The notes under the pieces were generated by a model, which was given only the letters and a program-made list of their open reading frames with translations, did no database searches and was not told the origin of the DNA. The position numbers and the translations under genes are program-made. Below are positions 21,013 through 29,536 of a DNA stretch of 51,895 bases, one piece after another. Positions within the stretch are counted from its first letter, which is position 1. Each line of letters opens with the position of its first letter. Origin of the DNA: Puniceicoccales bacterium (GTDB lineage: Bacteria; Verrucomicrobiota; Verrucomicrobiia; Opitutales; UBA953); assembly GCA_031285745.1 (NCBI GenBank), contig JAITVQ010000164.1, positions 1 to 51,895 on the forward strand. Direction: 5' to 3'.

Positions 21013-22488
21013 ATGCATCTTGCAACCAAAGGGGAGTCTTTCAATAAATTCGCACAACTGATCTTGGTGTTGTTGTGTGGAGCAACAATTATGCTAATCC
21101 CGCTTAAGATTGCCGGGTTGGGTTATTTACCCGGGGACGATGCATTGCGTCATGCTGCATATGCGGTGGATAATCGGGAATGGTCTGAAGTCCTAGTCTT
21201 AAATCCTGCGCTGAATCCCAAAATGGACAGTCATCCTGGATGGCACGCAGTGTTAAGATTTGTTCACCGGACTCTCAATATTCAGCAAGACGGATTGGTT
21301 GTTCTGGCATTTACGGCCACATTTGTCGGATTCATGTTTACAGGGCTGATCGCTTCACGTTCACCCTTGGCTTGGCTTGTTGCAAGTGGCGTTATGCTGA
21401 TTATGGAACCCTCTATTTACTCACGATTGCTATTGGGGCGGCCATTTGCCGTATCAATGGCAGTGCTTGTTATCCTATTGTTTTTCTGGCTGAAACCCGA
21501 AAAGAGAAGTTTATTCAAGGAATCGGCAATTGTTTTTAGCCTTTTGACTGTAAGCGTATTGATGCACCCCACGATATGGTATCTATGGAGCATTCCTATC
21601 TTTGCACTTTGGATTGCCGGACAGAAACGATCTTCATTGATAACTGCAGGATGTATTCCTTTTTCAATGATTGCTGCTGCGCTGATCCTAGGTGATTGGT
21701 ATGATATTTTCATTTTTCCGCTATACGCCATATTCAACTCAGTCGGTATTGATAACATTATTGTTACCAATCTGGTTACTGAATTACAGCCGAATGCATC
21801 ACCTGTATTTTCTATCGCTCTGATTGCTGCTATATTGATTATAAGAAAAATGCGGGGAGAGGATGTTTTGCTTGAATTGAAAAAAGTTGATTTCTTATTA
21901 ATTATCTTGGGGTGGTTGCTTGGATTGGCAGTCACTCGTTTCTGGTTGGATTGGGGAATTCCTGCATTGATGGTATGGATTTGTCGACAGATGCTTTTTG
22001 TTGATAAATTGGCAATTCGTGAAAAATGGACTGTTGCAGTTATCGGAATGATTGCGATGTTCTTGGGGATTGGCTCCGATTTGGGAGGACGCTATACAAT
22101 GGGATTGAAAACATTAACAGCTCGCCCTGTGGACCAGTTTCAAGAGTCTTTGCCTGATCGCGGAGGTATTTTGTATTGTGCAGATATGACCCCATTTTAT
22201 AGCATTTATTTCAAATTGCCTCATGATCATTTTTTCCGTTTTATCTTGGGTTATGAACCAGGATTAATGCCGCCTGACGATCTGAAAACACTGCGGGCCA
22301 TTCAATCCACTAATGGCGCACTTGCTGAATATGAACCTTGGTTTCAAAAGATGAATTCTGCGGATCGTGTTTTAATTTCATCGGTAACCCAACCGGAAAA
22401 AGAGGGTTTCGAGTTTGCGAGATTTTTCAATTATTGGATTGGAAGAAAGTTGCCAGCTACTTCAACTTCGTCCACAAAGTCATCTTAA
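21013..22488 (+). CDS. Polytopic membrane protein, probable GT-C type glycosyltransferase
   Basis: A 491-residue protein with about 10-12 hydrophobic segments beginning at residue 15 (LVLLCGATIMLIPLKI). The first exported loop contains an acidic pair (LPGDDALRHAAY), the position where GT-C enzymes carry their catalytic DD/DE/ED motif. The C-terminal 100 residues are soluble. Family membership is by topology and the acidic pair, not by strong sequence recognition. It is followed by a methyltransferase, a GtrB-like polyprenyl-phosphate sugar synthase and a GtrA flippase-like gene. That is the standard set in which a GT-C enzyme transfers a lipid-linked sugar to a surface glycan or protein. Confidence 0.6.
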   Translation: MHLATKGESFNKFAQLILVLLCGATIMLIPLKIAGLGYLPGDDALRHAAYAVDNREWSEVLVLNPALNPKMDSHPGWHAVLRFVHRTLNIQQDGLVVLAFTATFVGFMFTGLIASRSPLAWLVASGVMLIMEPSIYSRLLLGRPFAVSMAVLVILLFFWLKPEKRSLFKESAIVFSLLTVSVLMHPTIWYLWSIPIFALWIAGQKRSSLITAGCIPFSMIAAALILGDWYDIFIFPLYAIFNSVGIDNIIVTNLVTELQPNASPVFSIALIAAILIIRKMRGEDVLLELKKVDFLLIILGWLLGLAVTRFWLDWGIPALMVWICRQMLFVDKLAIREKWTVAVIGMIAMFLGIGSDLGGRYTMGLKTLTARPVDQFQESLPDRGGILYCADMTPFYSIYFKLPHDHFFRFILGYEPGLMPPDDLKTLRAIQSTNGALAEYEPWFQKMNSADRVLISSVTQPEKEGFEFARFFNYWIGRKLPATSTSSTKSS

Positions 22489-22504
22489 GGGAAAGCAACG
22501 GATA

Positions 22505-23254
22505 ATGACTTCACAAGGAATTAACCAAGAAGTTACGACAGATGCTTTTTATATTAAAGATTTGGAGCAGATGAAGCGCGCCAGGAATTATTTAAAATGG
22601 CAAAATAGTCTTATATTTCCATTTCTTGGAAAGAGAGTCATCGAAATAGGATCAGGCATTGGGAATTTTACTACAACTTTGGCCCAACAAGCGGATATCG
22701 TTGTAGGGATCGAGCCAAACCAGTATTGTTATTCTCAATTGGTTGAAGAAACCAAAAATTTTTCCAATGTGAGTTGTTTAAATATATTTTCCGAGCATAT
22801 ACAGGATCATCTGCCTTTAAATCAGAGATTTGACACGATCGTTTCCACCAATGTATTTGAGCACATTCCTGACGACAAAAAAGTTCTTGATGCGATTTGC
22901 CCCTATTTAATTGATGGGGCTCGGATTATCTTACAGGTTCCCGCTGGAATGTGGGCATACGGAGAAATCGATAAACTTTTAGGTCATTATCGCCGCTATG
23001 ATAAGTCACAAATGAAGCAATTGTTTTCAGGAATACCTGGGCAATTCTTGAAATTGCGTTATTATAATCCTATTGGGGCATTGGGATGGTGGATGAATGC
23101 GCGAATAAGAAAAGCATCCAATCAAAATGACCGGCAGATTTGGATTTTTGATAGATTGATACTTCCACCTCAAAGTATTGTTGAAAAAATCATAAGGTTT
23201 CCGTTTGGGCAGACAATTTTTGCTGTTTTTGAATATAAACGCAAACAAGTATGA
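22505..23254 (+). CDS. SAM-dependent methyltransferase (class I, UbiE/UbiG-like)
   Basis: The ORF track starts at 22415 inside the previous gene; the ATG at 22505, after a GGGAAAG stretch, gives a 249-residue product that lies outside the upstream frame. SAM-binding motif I is plain (RVIEIGSGIGNFTTTL, about residue 45), followed by an acidic motif II region (VVGIEPNQY) and a post-motif (FDTIVSTNVFEHIPDD). The substrate cannot be read from sequence. The four-base ATGA overlap with the GT2 gene downstream and the surrounding glycan genes suggest it methylates a sugar or lipid carrier intermediate. The base composition is visibly more AT-rich than the flanking genes. Confidence 0.82.
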   Translation: MTSQGINQEVTTDAFYIKDLEQMKRARNYLKWQNSLIFPFLGKRVIEIGSGIGNFTTTLAQQADIVVGIEPNQYCYSQLVEETKNFSNVSCLNIFSEHIQDHLPLNQRFDTIVSTNVFEHIPDDKKVLDAICPYLIDGARIILQVPAGMWAYGEIDKLLGHYRRYDKSQMKQLFSGIPGQFLKLRYYNPIGALGWWMNARIRKASNQNDRQIWIFDRLILPPQSIVEKIIRFPFGQTIFAVFEYKRKQV

Positions 23255-24225
23255 AATCTCCCAAAATAGCAATTATTTTACCTGCCTATAATGAAGAATT
23301 GACTATTGCTAGCACAATAGGCGCATTTCATAAGGCATGTCCTCACGCGTATATTTATGTCATTGATAATAATTCCAAGGATAACACAAATCGAATAGCA
23401 CGACAGGTTATAGAAGAAAATAGTATTCAAGGAGGAGTGTTTTTCGTAGCTCGGCAAGGAAAAGCAAATGCCATGCGATGGGCTTTTACCAATATAGAGT
23501 CCGAAATATACGTCATGTGTGATGCGGATGCGACTTATCCTGCGGAAAAAATAAACGACTTGTTACTACCGGTTCTCAAAGGTGAGGCGGAGATGGTTGT
23601 GGGAGATCGGTTATCTGGAGCTTCGCAAGAATATCGTGATGCAACAAATCGGCAATTTCATTCTTTTGGAAATCAACTCATTCGTTTGATTATAAATAAG
23701 CTTTTCCGTGCAAAAATGAATGACATATTAAGTGGATTTCGTGTTTTTAGCCGACGGTTTGTTTTGAATTTTCCTATTTTGAGTGAAGGATTTGAATTAG
23801 AAACTGAGATGACTTTATTTGCCTTGGATCGAAGGTTTGAAATAAGGGAAATTCCCACACCTATTGTATCTCGGCCTGAGGGCAGTGCTTCCAAGCTTAA
23901 TACAATTACTGATGGCACCAAGGTGATTCGGAAGGTATTTTCGATTTTCAGAGACTATAGACCTTTTCTGTTTTTTGGAGGGATAGCATCATTTTTGGCT
24001 ATTATGGGGTTGGGGTTTGGTGCAATTCCCGTATATGAATTTATTTCAACAGGAACAGTGTTGAGATTTCCTACAGCAATACTTGCCAGTAGTCTGATTG
24101 TGCTATCTGTGCTTGTTTTTGCCATAGGCTTAATTTTGCAAACAGTGGAGAGACACCATCGGCTTTCTTTTGAACGTGGACTAATAAATTTTGGACGATC
24201 GAAGAAATTTGAAAAAGAAGAATAA
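23251..24225 (+). CDS. Family 2 glycosyltransferase, GtrB/DPM1-like polyprenyl-phosphate sugar synthase
   Basis: The 324-residue protein has the GT-A nucleotide-sugar domain: IAIILPAYNEELTIA at the N-terminus, VIDNNSKDNT, and a DxD-type motif in MCDADATYP (about residue 90). The conserved GSASKLNT segment (about 210) is typical of dolichyl/undecaprenyl-phosphate mannose or glucose synthases. Two C-terminal membrane spans (about 235-260 and 275-300) match the GtrB architecture. The expected reaction is transfer of a sugar from UDP- or GDP-sugar to undecaprenyl phosphate on the inner membrane face. It overlaps the upstream methyltransferase by four bases and is five bases from gtrA. Confidence 0.88.
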   Translation: MKSPKIAIILPAYNEELTIASTIGAFHKACPHAYIYVIDNNSKDNTNRIARQVIEENSIQGGVFFVARQGKANAMRWAFTNIESEIYVMCDADATYPAEKINDLLLPVLKGEAEMVVGDRLSGASQEYRDATNRQFHSFGNQLIRLIINKLFRAKMNDILSGFRVFSRRFVLNFPILSEGFELETEMTLFALDRRFEIREIPTPIVSRPEGSASKLNTITDGTKVIRKVFSIFRDYRPFLFFGGIASFLAIMGLGFGAIPVYEFISTGTVLRFPTAILASSLIVLSVLVFAIGLILQTVERHHRLSFERGLINFGRSKKFEKEE

Positions 24226-24230
24226 ATGAA

Positions 24231-24623
24231 ATGTTCTTCAGGCCGTTTATTAAATATTTCTTAGTCGGGTGCGTTAGCACGGGAATTCATTTTATATGTT
24301 TGTATTTTCTCGTTGAAAAGGTACTGATCTCCAGCGAAATATCCAATGTGTGTGCTTTCCTTGTCGCAAATATATTTTCATATTATTTAAATAGTGTCTG
24401 GAGTTTCCAGTTTTCAGTAAGCAAGGTCAGGTATTTAAAGTTTTTTATAGTGTCTGCTATAGGGGTTGTTTTTTCATATAGTATTATGAAGGTGTGTAGC
24501 CTTCTTGAGTGGCATTATATGATCGCATTTTGTATTCAAGTTTTGGTTATGCCGTTGATTAATTTCTTATTGATTAGATTGTTTGTTTTTCCACAGAAAA
24601 CATCTCAAAACGAACAAGGATGA
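24231..24623 (+). CDS. GtrA family membrane protein (lipid-linked sugar flippase-like)
   Basis: A 130-residue protein with four membrane segments and the typical GtrA opening (FIKYFLVGCVSTGIHFICLY) and mid-protein pattern (VANIFSYYLNSVWSF). GtrA proteins are thought to move undecaprenyl-phosphate-linked sugars across the inner membrane for a GT-C enzyme. The gene directly follows the GtrB-like synthase, completing a GtrA/GtrB/GT-C set with the membrane protein at 21013. Its stop codon lies inside the stem of the terminator-like hairpin at 24613. Confidence 0.87.
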   Translation: MFFRPFIKYFLVGCVSTGIHFICLYFLVEKVLISSEISNVCAFLVANIFSYYLNSVWSFQFSVSKVRYLKFFIVSAIGVVFSYSIMKVCSLLEWHYMIAFCIQVLVMPLINFLLIRLFVFPQKTSQNEQG

Positions 24624-24644
24624 GCCAGATAGCTCACCCTTGTT
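24613..24644. terminator. Bidirectional terminator-like hairpin between gtrA and fucosidase
   Basis: AACAAGG pairs with CCTTGTT, and after one A/C mismatch TGAGC pairs with GCTCA around a six-base loop. The hairpin lies between convergent genes and contains the gtrA stop codon. The U-tract is weak on either strand, so termination is inferred mainly from position. Confidence 0.5.
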
Positions 24645-24681
24645 GCATATAACTAATCCCAATCGGTTGGGTCGAAGCAAA

Positions 24682-26115
24682 TTACTTCAGGGATGCTGGC
24701 GCTGCCGTGAGGTCAAGGGCCACGACTACAGGGAGACCATCACCAGTTGCCGCAGGTGCCGGAAAGCTTAATCCCTCTGCGGATTTGGTTACAGCAATCT
24801 TCTTGCCGTCGGCGGAAAGTGCAAAGGCGTTCTTAACCTCATTATTGAGGGCAACCGTAACAGTCCCGTCCTTGGGTGTCTCGAAAATGTGCAGGTAAAC
24901 CCGGTTCCCTTTGGTGGTGATACGACCCCAATCGGGTGCTTTTGCAAGCGGTGATGCAGTGGTGCCATAAATGGCATCGCCATTTACATCCATCCATTTG
25001 CCGATGCCTTTCATGCGTTCGATGCTTTCGGGAGGGATGGAGCCATCGGGCATGGGCCCAATATTGAGCAGATAGTTGCCGCCTTTGCTAACAATATCGC
25101 ACAGGTTGCGAACAAGTTGCTGGGTGGATTTCCACTTGGTGTCGTATTTTGACCAGCCCCAGGTGCCGTTCATGGTCATGCAGGTTTCCCAATCGAGCCC
25201 GGGTGTGCCGTCGGCGGGGATGTGCTGCTCAGGAGTGATGAAATCTGCGTAACGGGGATCCAGCATTGTTGTCACAGCACTGGTGCCCATGCCTTTGAAA
25301 CCGGCCTCGGGCCTGCGATAAAGACGATTGTTGGAAATGATTTCAGGCTGTTTTTCCCGGACCATTTTCATGAGTTCAATGCTCTTCCAGGCTTCCTCAC
25401 CATCAAATTGCGTGGAGCTGTAGTCCCACCAGATAATATCTACCTTGCCGTAATTGGAGAGCAGTTCCTTGGTTTGCCCGTGGAGGAATTCGATATATTT
25501 GTCATGATCGCGCGGAGTGTCTCCTGCGGCCTTGGCTTCGCCGGAAGGATAGGGCAGGCCCTTGGCCTTGCGGAAATCATACTGTGGGTGATGCCAGTCG
25601 ATAACGGAGTGATAATAGCCGACCCGCAATCCGGCTGAACGAACTGCTTCCGCGTATTCTTTTACGATATCGAAACCATTGGTATCAACCGAATCGTAGT
25701 CAGTCAGCTTGGAGTCAAAAAGGGCGTACCCTTCGTGGTGTTTGCTGGTGAGGACCACGTATTTGCAGCCTGTCTCCTTGGCGAGTTGGGCCCATTCCTT
25801 GGTAACACCCTTGCGCGGTTTAAACTTGGGGAAAGCTTCTTTGCGGTAGGCATCGCCGGGGATGCCTTTGCGCGACTGGATCCACTCCACGCCGCCTCCG
25901 CCAATGGATTTGCCTTCCCATTCTCCCTCGAGCCCGGAATAGAGCCCATAGTGGATGAACATGCCGAACCGGGCTTCCCGCCACCATTTCATGCGGGCGT
26001 CGCGTTGCGCAGTGGTTTCTTCGGAGGGAGGGGGCGTGATCTTGTCAGCGGCTCCGGCAAAAGGAAGCAGGGTCAGTGCCGCGAGGGCGGAGAGTAAACA
26101 TGCGGGTGAATTCAT
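24682..26115 (-). CDS. Exported alpha-L-fucosidase, glycoside hydrolase family 29
   Basis: The ORF extends to 26208, but the internal ATG at 26115 begins a good signal peptide (MNSPACLLSALAALTLLPFAGA), giving 477 residues. GH29 landmarks are clear: RMKWWREARFGMFIHYGLYS near the mature N-terminus, CKYVVLTSKHHEGYALFDS, and VDIIWWDYSS, whose Asp is at the place of the catalytic nucleophile. GGNYLLNIGPMPDGSIP is also typical. The enzyme cleaves alpha-fucosyl residues from glycans and would act in the periplasm or outside the cell. A C-terminal beta domain follows. It is a monocistronic unit convergent with gtrA; fucose-containing polysaccharide use is inferred. Confidence 0.9.
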   Translation of the reverse strand: MNSPACLLSALAALTLLPFAGAADKITPPPSEETTAQRDARMKWWREARFGMFIHYGLYSGLEGEWEGKSIGGGGVEWIQSRKGIPGDAYRKEAFPKFKPRKGVTKEWAQLAKETGCKYVVLTSKHHEGYALFDSKLTDYDSVDTNGFDIVKEYAEAVRSAGLRVGYYHSVIDWHHPQYDFRKAKGLPYPSGEAKAAGDTPRDHDKYIEFLHGQTKELLSNYGKVDIIWWDYSSTQFDGEEAWKSIELMKMVREKQPEIISNNRLYRRPEAGFKGMGTSAVTTMLDPRYADFITPEQHIPADGTPGLDWETCMTMNGTWGWSKYDTKWKSTQQLVRNLCDIVSKGGNYLLNIGPMPDGSIPPESIERMKGIGKWMDVNGDAIYGTTASPLAKAPDWGRITTKGNRVYLHIFETPKDGTVTVALNNEVKNAFALSADGKKIAVTKSAEGLSFPAPAATGDGLPVVVALDLTAAPASLK

Positions 26116-26261
26116 CCCCAATATATACAAAAGCAGGGAATTTATGTTCCATCCACGGGAATTTTTATGATCGAAGTCTTGCATATTCAGAAATGAACGA
26201 ATTTGCACCGAATTTTGGAATAGAATACATCCTGCGATGCAATGGACATCAAAGAACAGGG

Positions 26262-26801
26262 CTATGCCAAGTTGAGGTCCTTGCGGAAAGAAGCATTATC
26301 GGAGAAATTTCTTAATCTGGTTTTGGCAATAATTACAATACGCACAACTTCTCGAACCTGTTCTTTGGACCAAGTGTACCCTGGCTTTCGCAGAGTCTTG
26401 TGGTTTTTCACCACGACTTGGGCAATCAGGTCAACCATCCGCCCGGAGATGAACTGAAGTCCAAACGGCAACTTGGGCAATGGGGCGAAACCTGCTGACT
26501 CCAGAATCGTGTTCAATAGGCTGCGTTTTTCTTTCGAAGATAAAATGGCGGAGAGTTTTGACCTGGGTTCAAACTTGAACCCAGGCGGCATCTCATGGCG
26601 AAAGGCCGCCCGGAGCCGGTAAAAAGCCCGGAGGGTAAGGCTGCCTGTATCCACGGGTAAGTTGTCTTTCCTTACCCGTGTGTAGATATAATCAATGACC
26701 TCTGCTGGGGTTTTCAAGATTACCGCATCGGACTCGGGAATTTCTCCGAAGTCGAAAACCTCCTCCCACGTCATGATTACTTCGACAAGATCCAGCCCCA
26801 T
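26262..26801 (-). CDS. Hypothetical protein with acyl-carrier-like N-terminal segment
   Basis: This 179-residue ORF lies downstream of guaB in the same frame, separated from it only by guaB's TGA and 11 further codons. The start of the product (GLDLVEVIMTWEEVFDF) followed by a 'DAVILKTPAEVIDYI' helix resembles helices II-IV of acyl carrier proteins or DUF1493 proteins, but the phosphopantetheine Ser of the D-S-L-D motif would be Gly here, and helix I is absent. The remaining 130 residues are basic and unfamiliar. No good ribosome site precedes the ATG. It could be a diverged carrier-like protein or a remnant; confidence in the function is low. Confidence 0.5.
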   Translation of the reverse strand: MGLDLVEVIMTWEEVFDFGEIPESDAVILKTPAEVIDYIYTRVRKDNLPVDTGSLTLRAFYRLRAAFRHEMPPGFKFEPRSKLSAILSSKEKRSLLNTILESAGFAPLPKLPFGLQFISGRMVDLIAQVVVKNHKTLRKPGYTWSKEQVREVVRIVIIAKTRLRNFSDNASFRKDLNLA

Positions 26802-26834
26802 GCTTTTTGTTGCTTGGGATAAAGACTCCGCAAA

Positions 26835-28412
26835 TCAATGCGAAGTCTTGATTTCCACGACATCGTGGGGGGCCGATTCGCGCTGACCTGCTGCCGAGAC
26901 GCGGATATAACGAGCCTTTTCCCGGAGTTGCGCCAAGTCGTGTGCACCAAGATAGCCAAGACCGCTTTGGACCCCACCCGCCAAGGTGGCGAGCACTTGG
27001 TCTATCGAGCCGGAGACTTCCTTTAACGCCTCAATGCCCTCGGCAGCTACCTTGGTCATCTTGGCATTCTTGGCTACGTCGTGTCCGTAGCGAGAGGCAG
27101 AGCCTTTCTTCATGGCTTCCAAGCTGCCCATGCCTCTGTATTCCTTATAAAGCTTGCCGTTGATCTCCATGATTTTTCCCGGGGCTTCCTTGCATCCGGC
27201 CAACATCCCTCCGAGGATGACCGCATCAACGAGGGTGAGGGCTTTGACAATATCCCCGCTCTTGGTAATGCCTCCATCGGCGATAATCCGGACGCCTCGC
27301 TTCTTGGCAGCCAGGGATGCTACATAGAGGGCGGTCAATTGAGGGATGCCCACTCCCGCGACCATGCGAGTGGTGCAGATGGAGCCTGGGCCTTGGCCAA
27401 TCTTGATGGCGTCGGCTCCAGCATCGGCCAGAAAATCAACGCCTTCGCCGCTGGTGACATTGCCGGCAATGATAGTCAGTTTGGGAAAAGTTTTGCGAAT
27501 GAGACGGACCCCGTCACCAACTCCCTTGGAAAGTCCGTGGGCGGTGGAAACGGCCACCACGTCGAGGCCTTCGTCCACGAGATTTCCGAGATGCCCAAGC
27601 AGATGATCGCGGTCGATTTCACCGTCGGGTTTGCGTGGTACCGATATTGCTGCGCCAGCCCTCAGGCGGAATTGATCATCCCGTGAAGGGCGCAGTCCCA
27701 CCTTGGACTCCATCGTGATGCTTTCGACGTCGGACAGCGTGAAAAGGCCGCGCAGAATGTCTTTTGAATCAACCACGAGCAGTTTGTTGATGCCCACATG
27801 TTCCGAAAATGTCCGGTCGGCGGTGGCAATGGGATCGTTGCCCAATTCCTTTTCCCGGATGGTATAGACATCCTTGCGCGGAGTCATTGCCACGGCAACC
27901 TTGAGGTGGCGGTGCCGCTCCTTGACAACACTGCCCCGCAGCAAACCGAGCAGCTTGTGATCTTTGTCCACCACGGGGAAGGTGGTGAATTTGTAATCCT
28001 GCTCCTCAATCAAATGGAGTATGTCAGCGATGCTCTGCTCGGGAGCTACTGTGACCGGCTCGTCGATCATGCCGTGAATGTAGCTTTTGACCTTGTGAAC
28101 CCGGCGGAGTTGATCGGCCTCGCTCATGTTGTAGTGAATGAGCCCGAGGCCGCCATTGAGCGCCATGGCAATCGCCATCTGGGACTCGGTAACGGTGTCC
28201 ATGTCCGAGGAGATGATCGGCAGGGATAGTGAAATCCGGTCGGAGATCGTCGTGTCGATCCGGGTCATCCGGGGCAATATGTCGGAATAGCGGGTCGCGA
28301 GGGAAACATCGTCATAGGTCAGGCCGATGCCGGCATGGTCGAGGAAAAATTTTCCAGCCGGTTTATAAAAGAGTTCGTCGTCGTTGTTTGTCGTGCGTCG
28401 TTTTGTGGCCAT
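26835..28412 (-). CDS. guaB: IMP dehydrogenase
   Basis: The enzyme converts IMP to XMP with NAD, the committed step of GMP synthesis. The frame runs from 28448, but the ATG at 28412 (MATKRRTTN) preceded by GGGGAAA gives a plausible 525-residue product; the upstream ATG cannot be excluded. The (beta/alpha)8 barrel is interrupted by a CBS pair at about 117-235. The catalytic loop GPGSICTTR puts the nucleophilic Cys near residue 346; IIADGGI and [11 protein letters not shown] are the phosphate-binding and finger signatures, and SRY carries the flap Arg-Tyr. It is divergent from menC with about 100 bases between the starts. Confidence 0.93.
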   Translation of the reverse strand: MATKRRTTNNDDELFYKPAGKFFLDHAGIGLTYDDVSLATRYSDILPRMTRIDTTISDRISLSLPIISSDMDTVTESQMAIAMALNGGLGLIHYNMSEADQLRRVHKVKSYIHGMIDEPVTVAPEQSIADILHLIEEQDYKFTTFPVVDKDHKLLGLLRGSVVKERHRHLKVAVAMTPRKDVYTIREKELGNDPIATADRTFSEHVGINKLLVVDSKDILRGLFTLSDVESITMESKVGLRPSRDDQFRLRAGAAISVPRKPDGEIDRDHLLGHLGNLVDEGLDVVAVSTAHGLSKGVGDGVRLIRKTFPKLTIIAGNVTSGEGVDFLADAGADAIKIGQGPGSICTTRMVAGVGIPQLTALYVASLAAKKRGVRIIADGGITKSGDIVKALTLVDAVILGGMLAGCKEAPGKIMEINGKLYKEYRGMGSLEAMKKGSASRYGHDVAKNAKMTKVAAEGIEALKEVSGSIDQVLATLAGGVQSGLGYLGAHDLAQLREKARYIRVSAAGQRESAPHDVVEIKTSH

Positions 28413-28510
28413 AACAGTTGTATTTCCCCAAGGGGGGATAAGGGTCATTTTAATTTATGACAATTTATTTTTGCGTAAAAAATGAAATTACTGATGCTTC
28501 CGCTATCACA

Positions 28511-29518
28511 ATGAAAACACCTCTGTTGCGATGTAGCTGGAAAAGGTACCTGCGGCAATTTCGTACCCCGGTGCGTACCGCCACAGGTGTTTATCGAAAA
28601 CGAGACGGTATCGTATTGAAAATCAGTGATGGTTCGGGGAAGACGGGGCATGGGGAAATCGCGCCGTGGCCGGGCTTCGGGGGTGAATTACTGGCCGATG
28701 CAGAAGAATTTCTGCGCAATGCAGAAGGCGAATTTGCGAACGAAGGCTGGAATATCCTGGAAAACCCATTGCTGGATGGGTTGCCTTGTACCCGGGCTGC
28801 GTTGTCGATGGCCAAGGGTTGGGCGGATGGATGGGCAAATATGCCCCAACTGGTTGAGTCGGTGCAGTCGGCAGGGTTGCTGCAAAGCGGCGGCTTGGCC
28901 GTGGAGTCCCTGTGTATCTTGCGAGATAGGGGCATCTCTGTTTTTAAGTGGAAGGTGGGCATTGGAACTGCTGCCGAGGAAGTCCAGATTGCCAAGGCTT
29001 TGTTGTCGCAAATGCGCGGCAAGGAAAAGCTCCGCCTTGATGCCAACGGGATGCTGGTTGATCTCACGCCGTGGCGCCCGGTTTTGGAAGACCCTCGGCT
29101 CGAATATTTCGAACAACCCTATCTGCCCGGGCGCATGCTTCAGGAGGTTTTTGATGACGGGATTGCCTGCAAGATCGGTCTGGATGAGTCGATTTCGTCA
29201 AATTCAACGCTTCCCGAAGAATGGCCGGGCTTTGTGATTGTGAAACCGCTGCACCTTGGTTGCTGGGAAAAGTTTTTGGAGTGGAGAAAGCGGACTACCA
29301 CCCCGGTGGTATATTCATCGGTGTTTGAGACTGCCATTGGCCGGGAAGCCATGCTGAAGCTTACCTTTGGTGATGAGAGAGTAGATGCCTTTGCCCAGGG
29401 GTTTGGTACCTTGGGCATGCTTGTTCATGATGCTTACGAGGTCCATCCGGGTGGAGTAACCGTGCGACCATTGAACTGGACTCCCTCGCAGTGGGAAATC
29501 TGGTGGGATTCAATTTAA
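28511..29518 (+). CDS. menC: o-Succinylbenzoate synthase (enolase superfamily)
   Basis: The enzyme dehydrates SHCHC to o-succinylbenzoate in menaquinone synthesis. Superfamily residues appear in order: the KxK pair in FKWKVGIG (about residue 150), the metal ligands in LRLDANG, YFEQP and IGLDES, and the second catalytic Lys in FVIVKP. The first in-frame ATG is at 28457, but MKTPLLRCSWKRY at 28511 matches the usual N-terminus (335 residues). It is followed by menE within 20 bases, and that pairing is strong support. The other men genes are elsewhere in the genome. Confidence 0.88.
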   Translation: MKTPLLRCSWKRYLRQFRTPVRTATGVYRKRDGIVLKISDGSGKTGHGEIAPWPGFGGELLADAEEFLRNAEGEFANEGWNILENPLLDGLPCTRAALSMAKGWADGWANMPQLVESVQSAGLLQSGGLAVESLCILRDRGISVFKWKVGIGTAAEEVQIAKALLSQMRGKEKLRLDANGMLVDLTPWRPVLEDPRLEYFEQPYLPGRMLQEVFDDGIACKIGLDESISSNSTLPEEWPGFVIVKPLHLGCWEKFLEWRKRTTTPVVYSSVFETAIGREAMLKLTFGDERVDAFAQGFGTLGMLVHDAYEVHPGGVTVRPLNWTPSQWEIWWDSI

Positions 29519-29536
29519 AATACTCTTTTGGATCAG

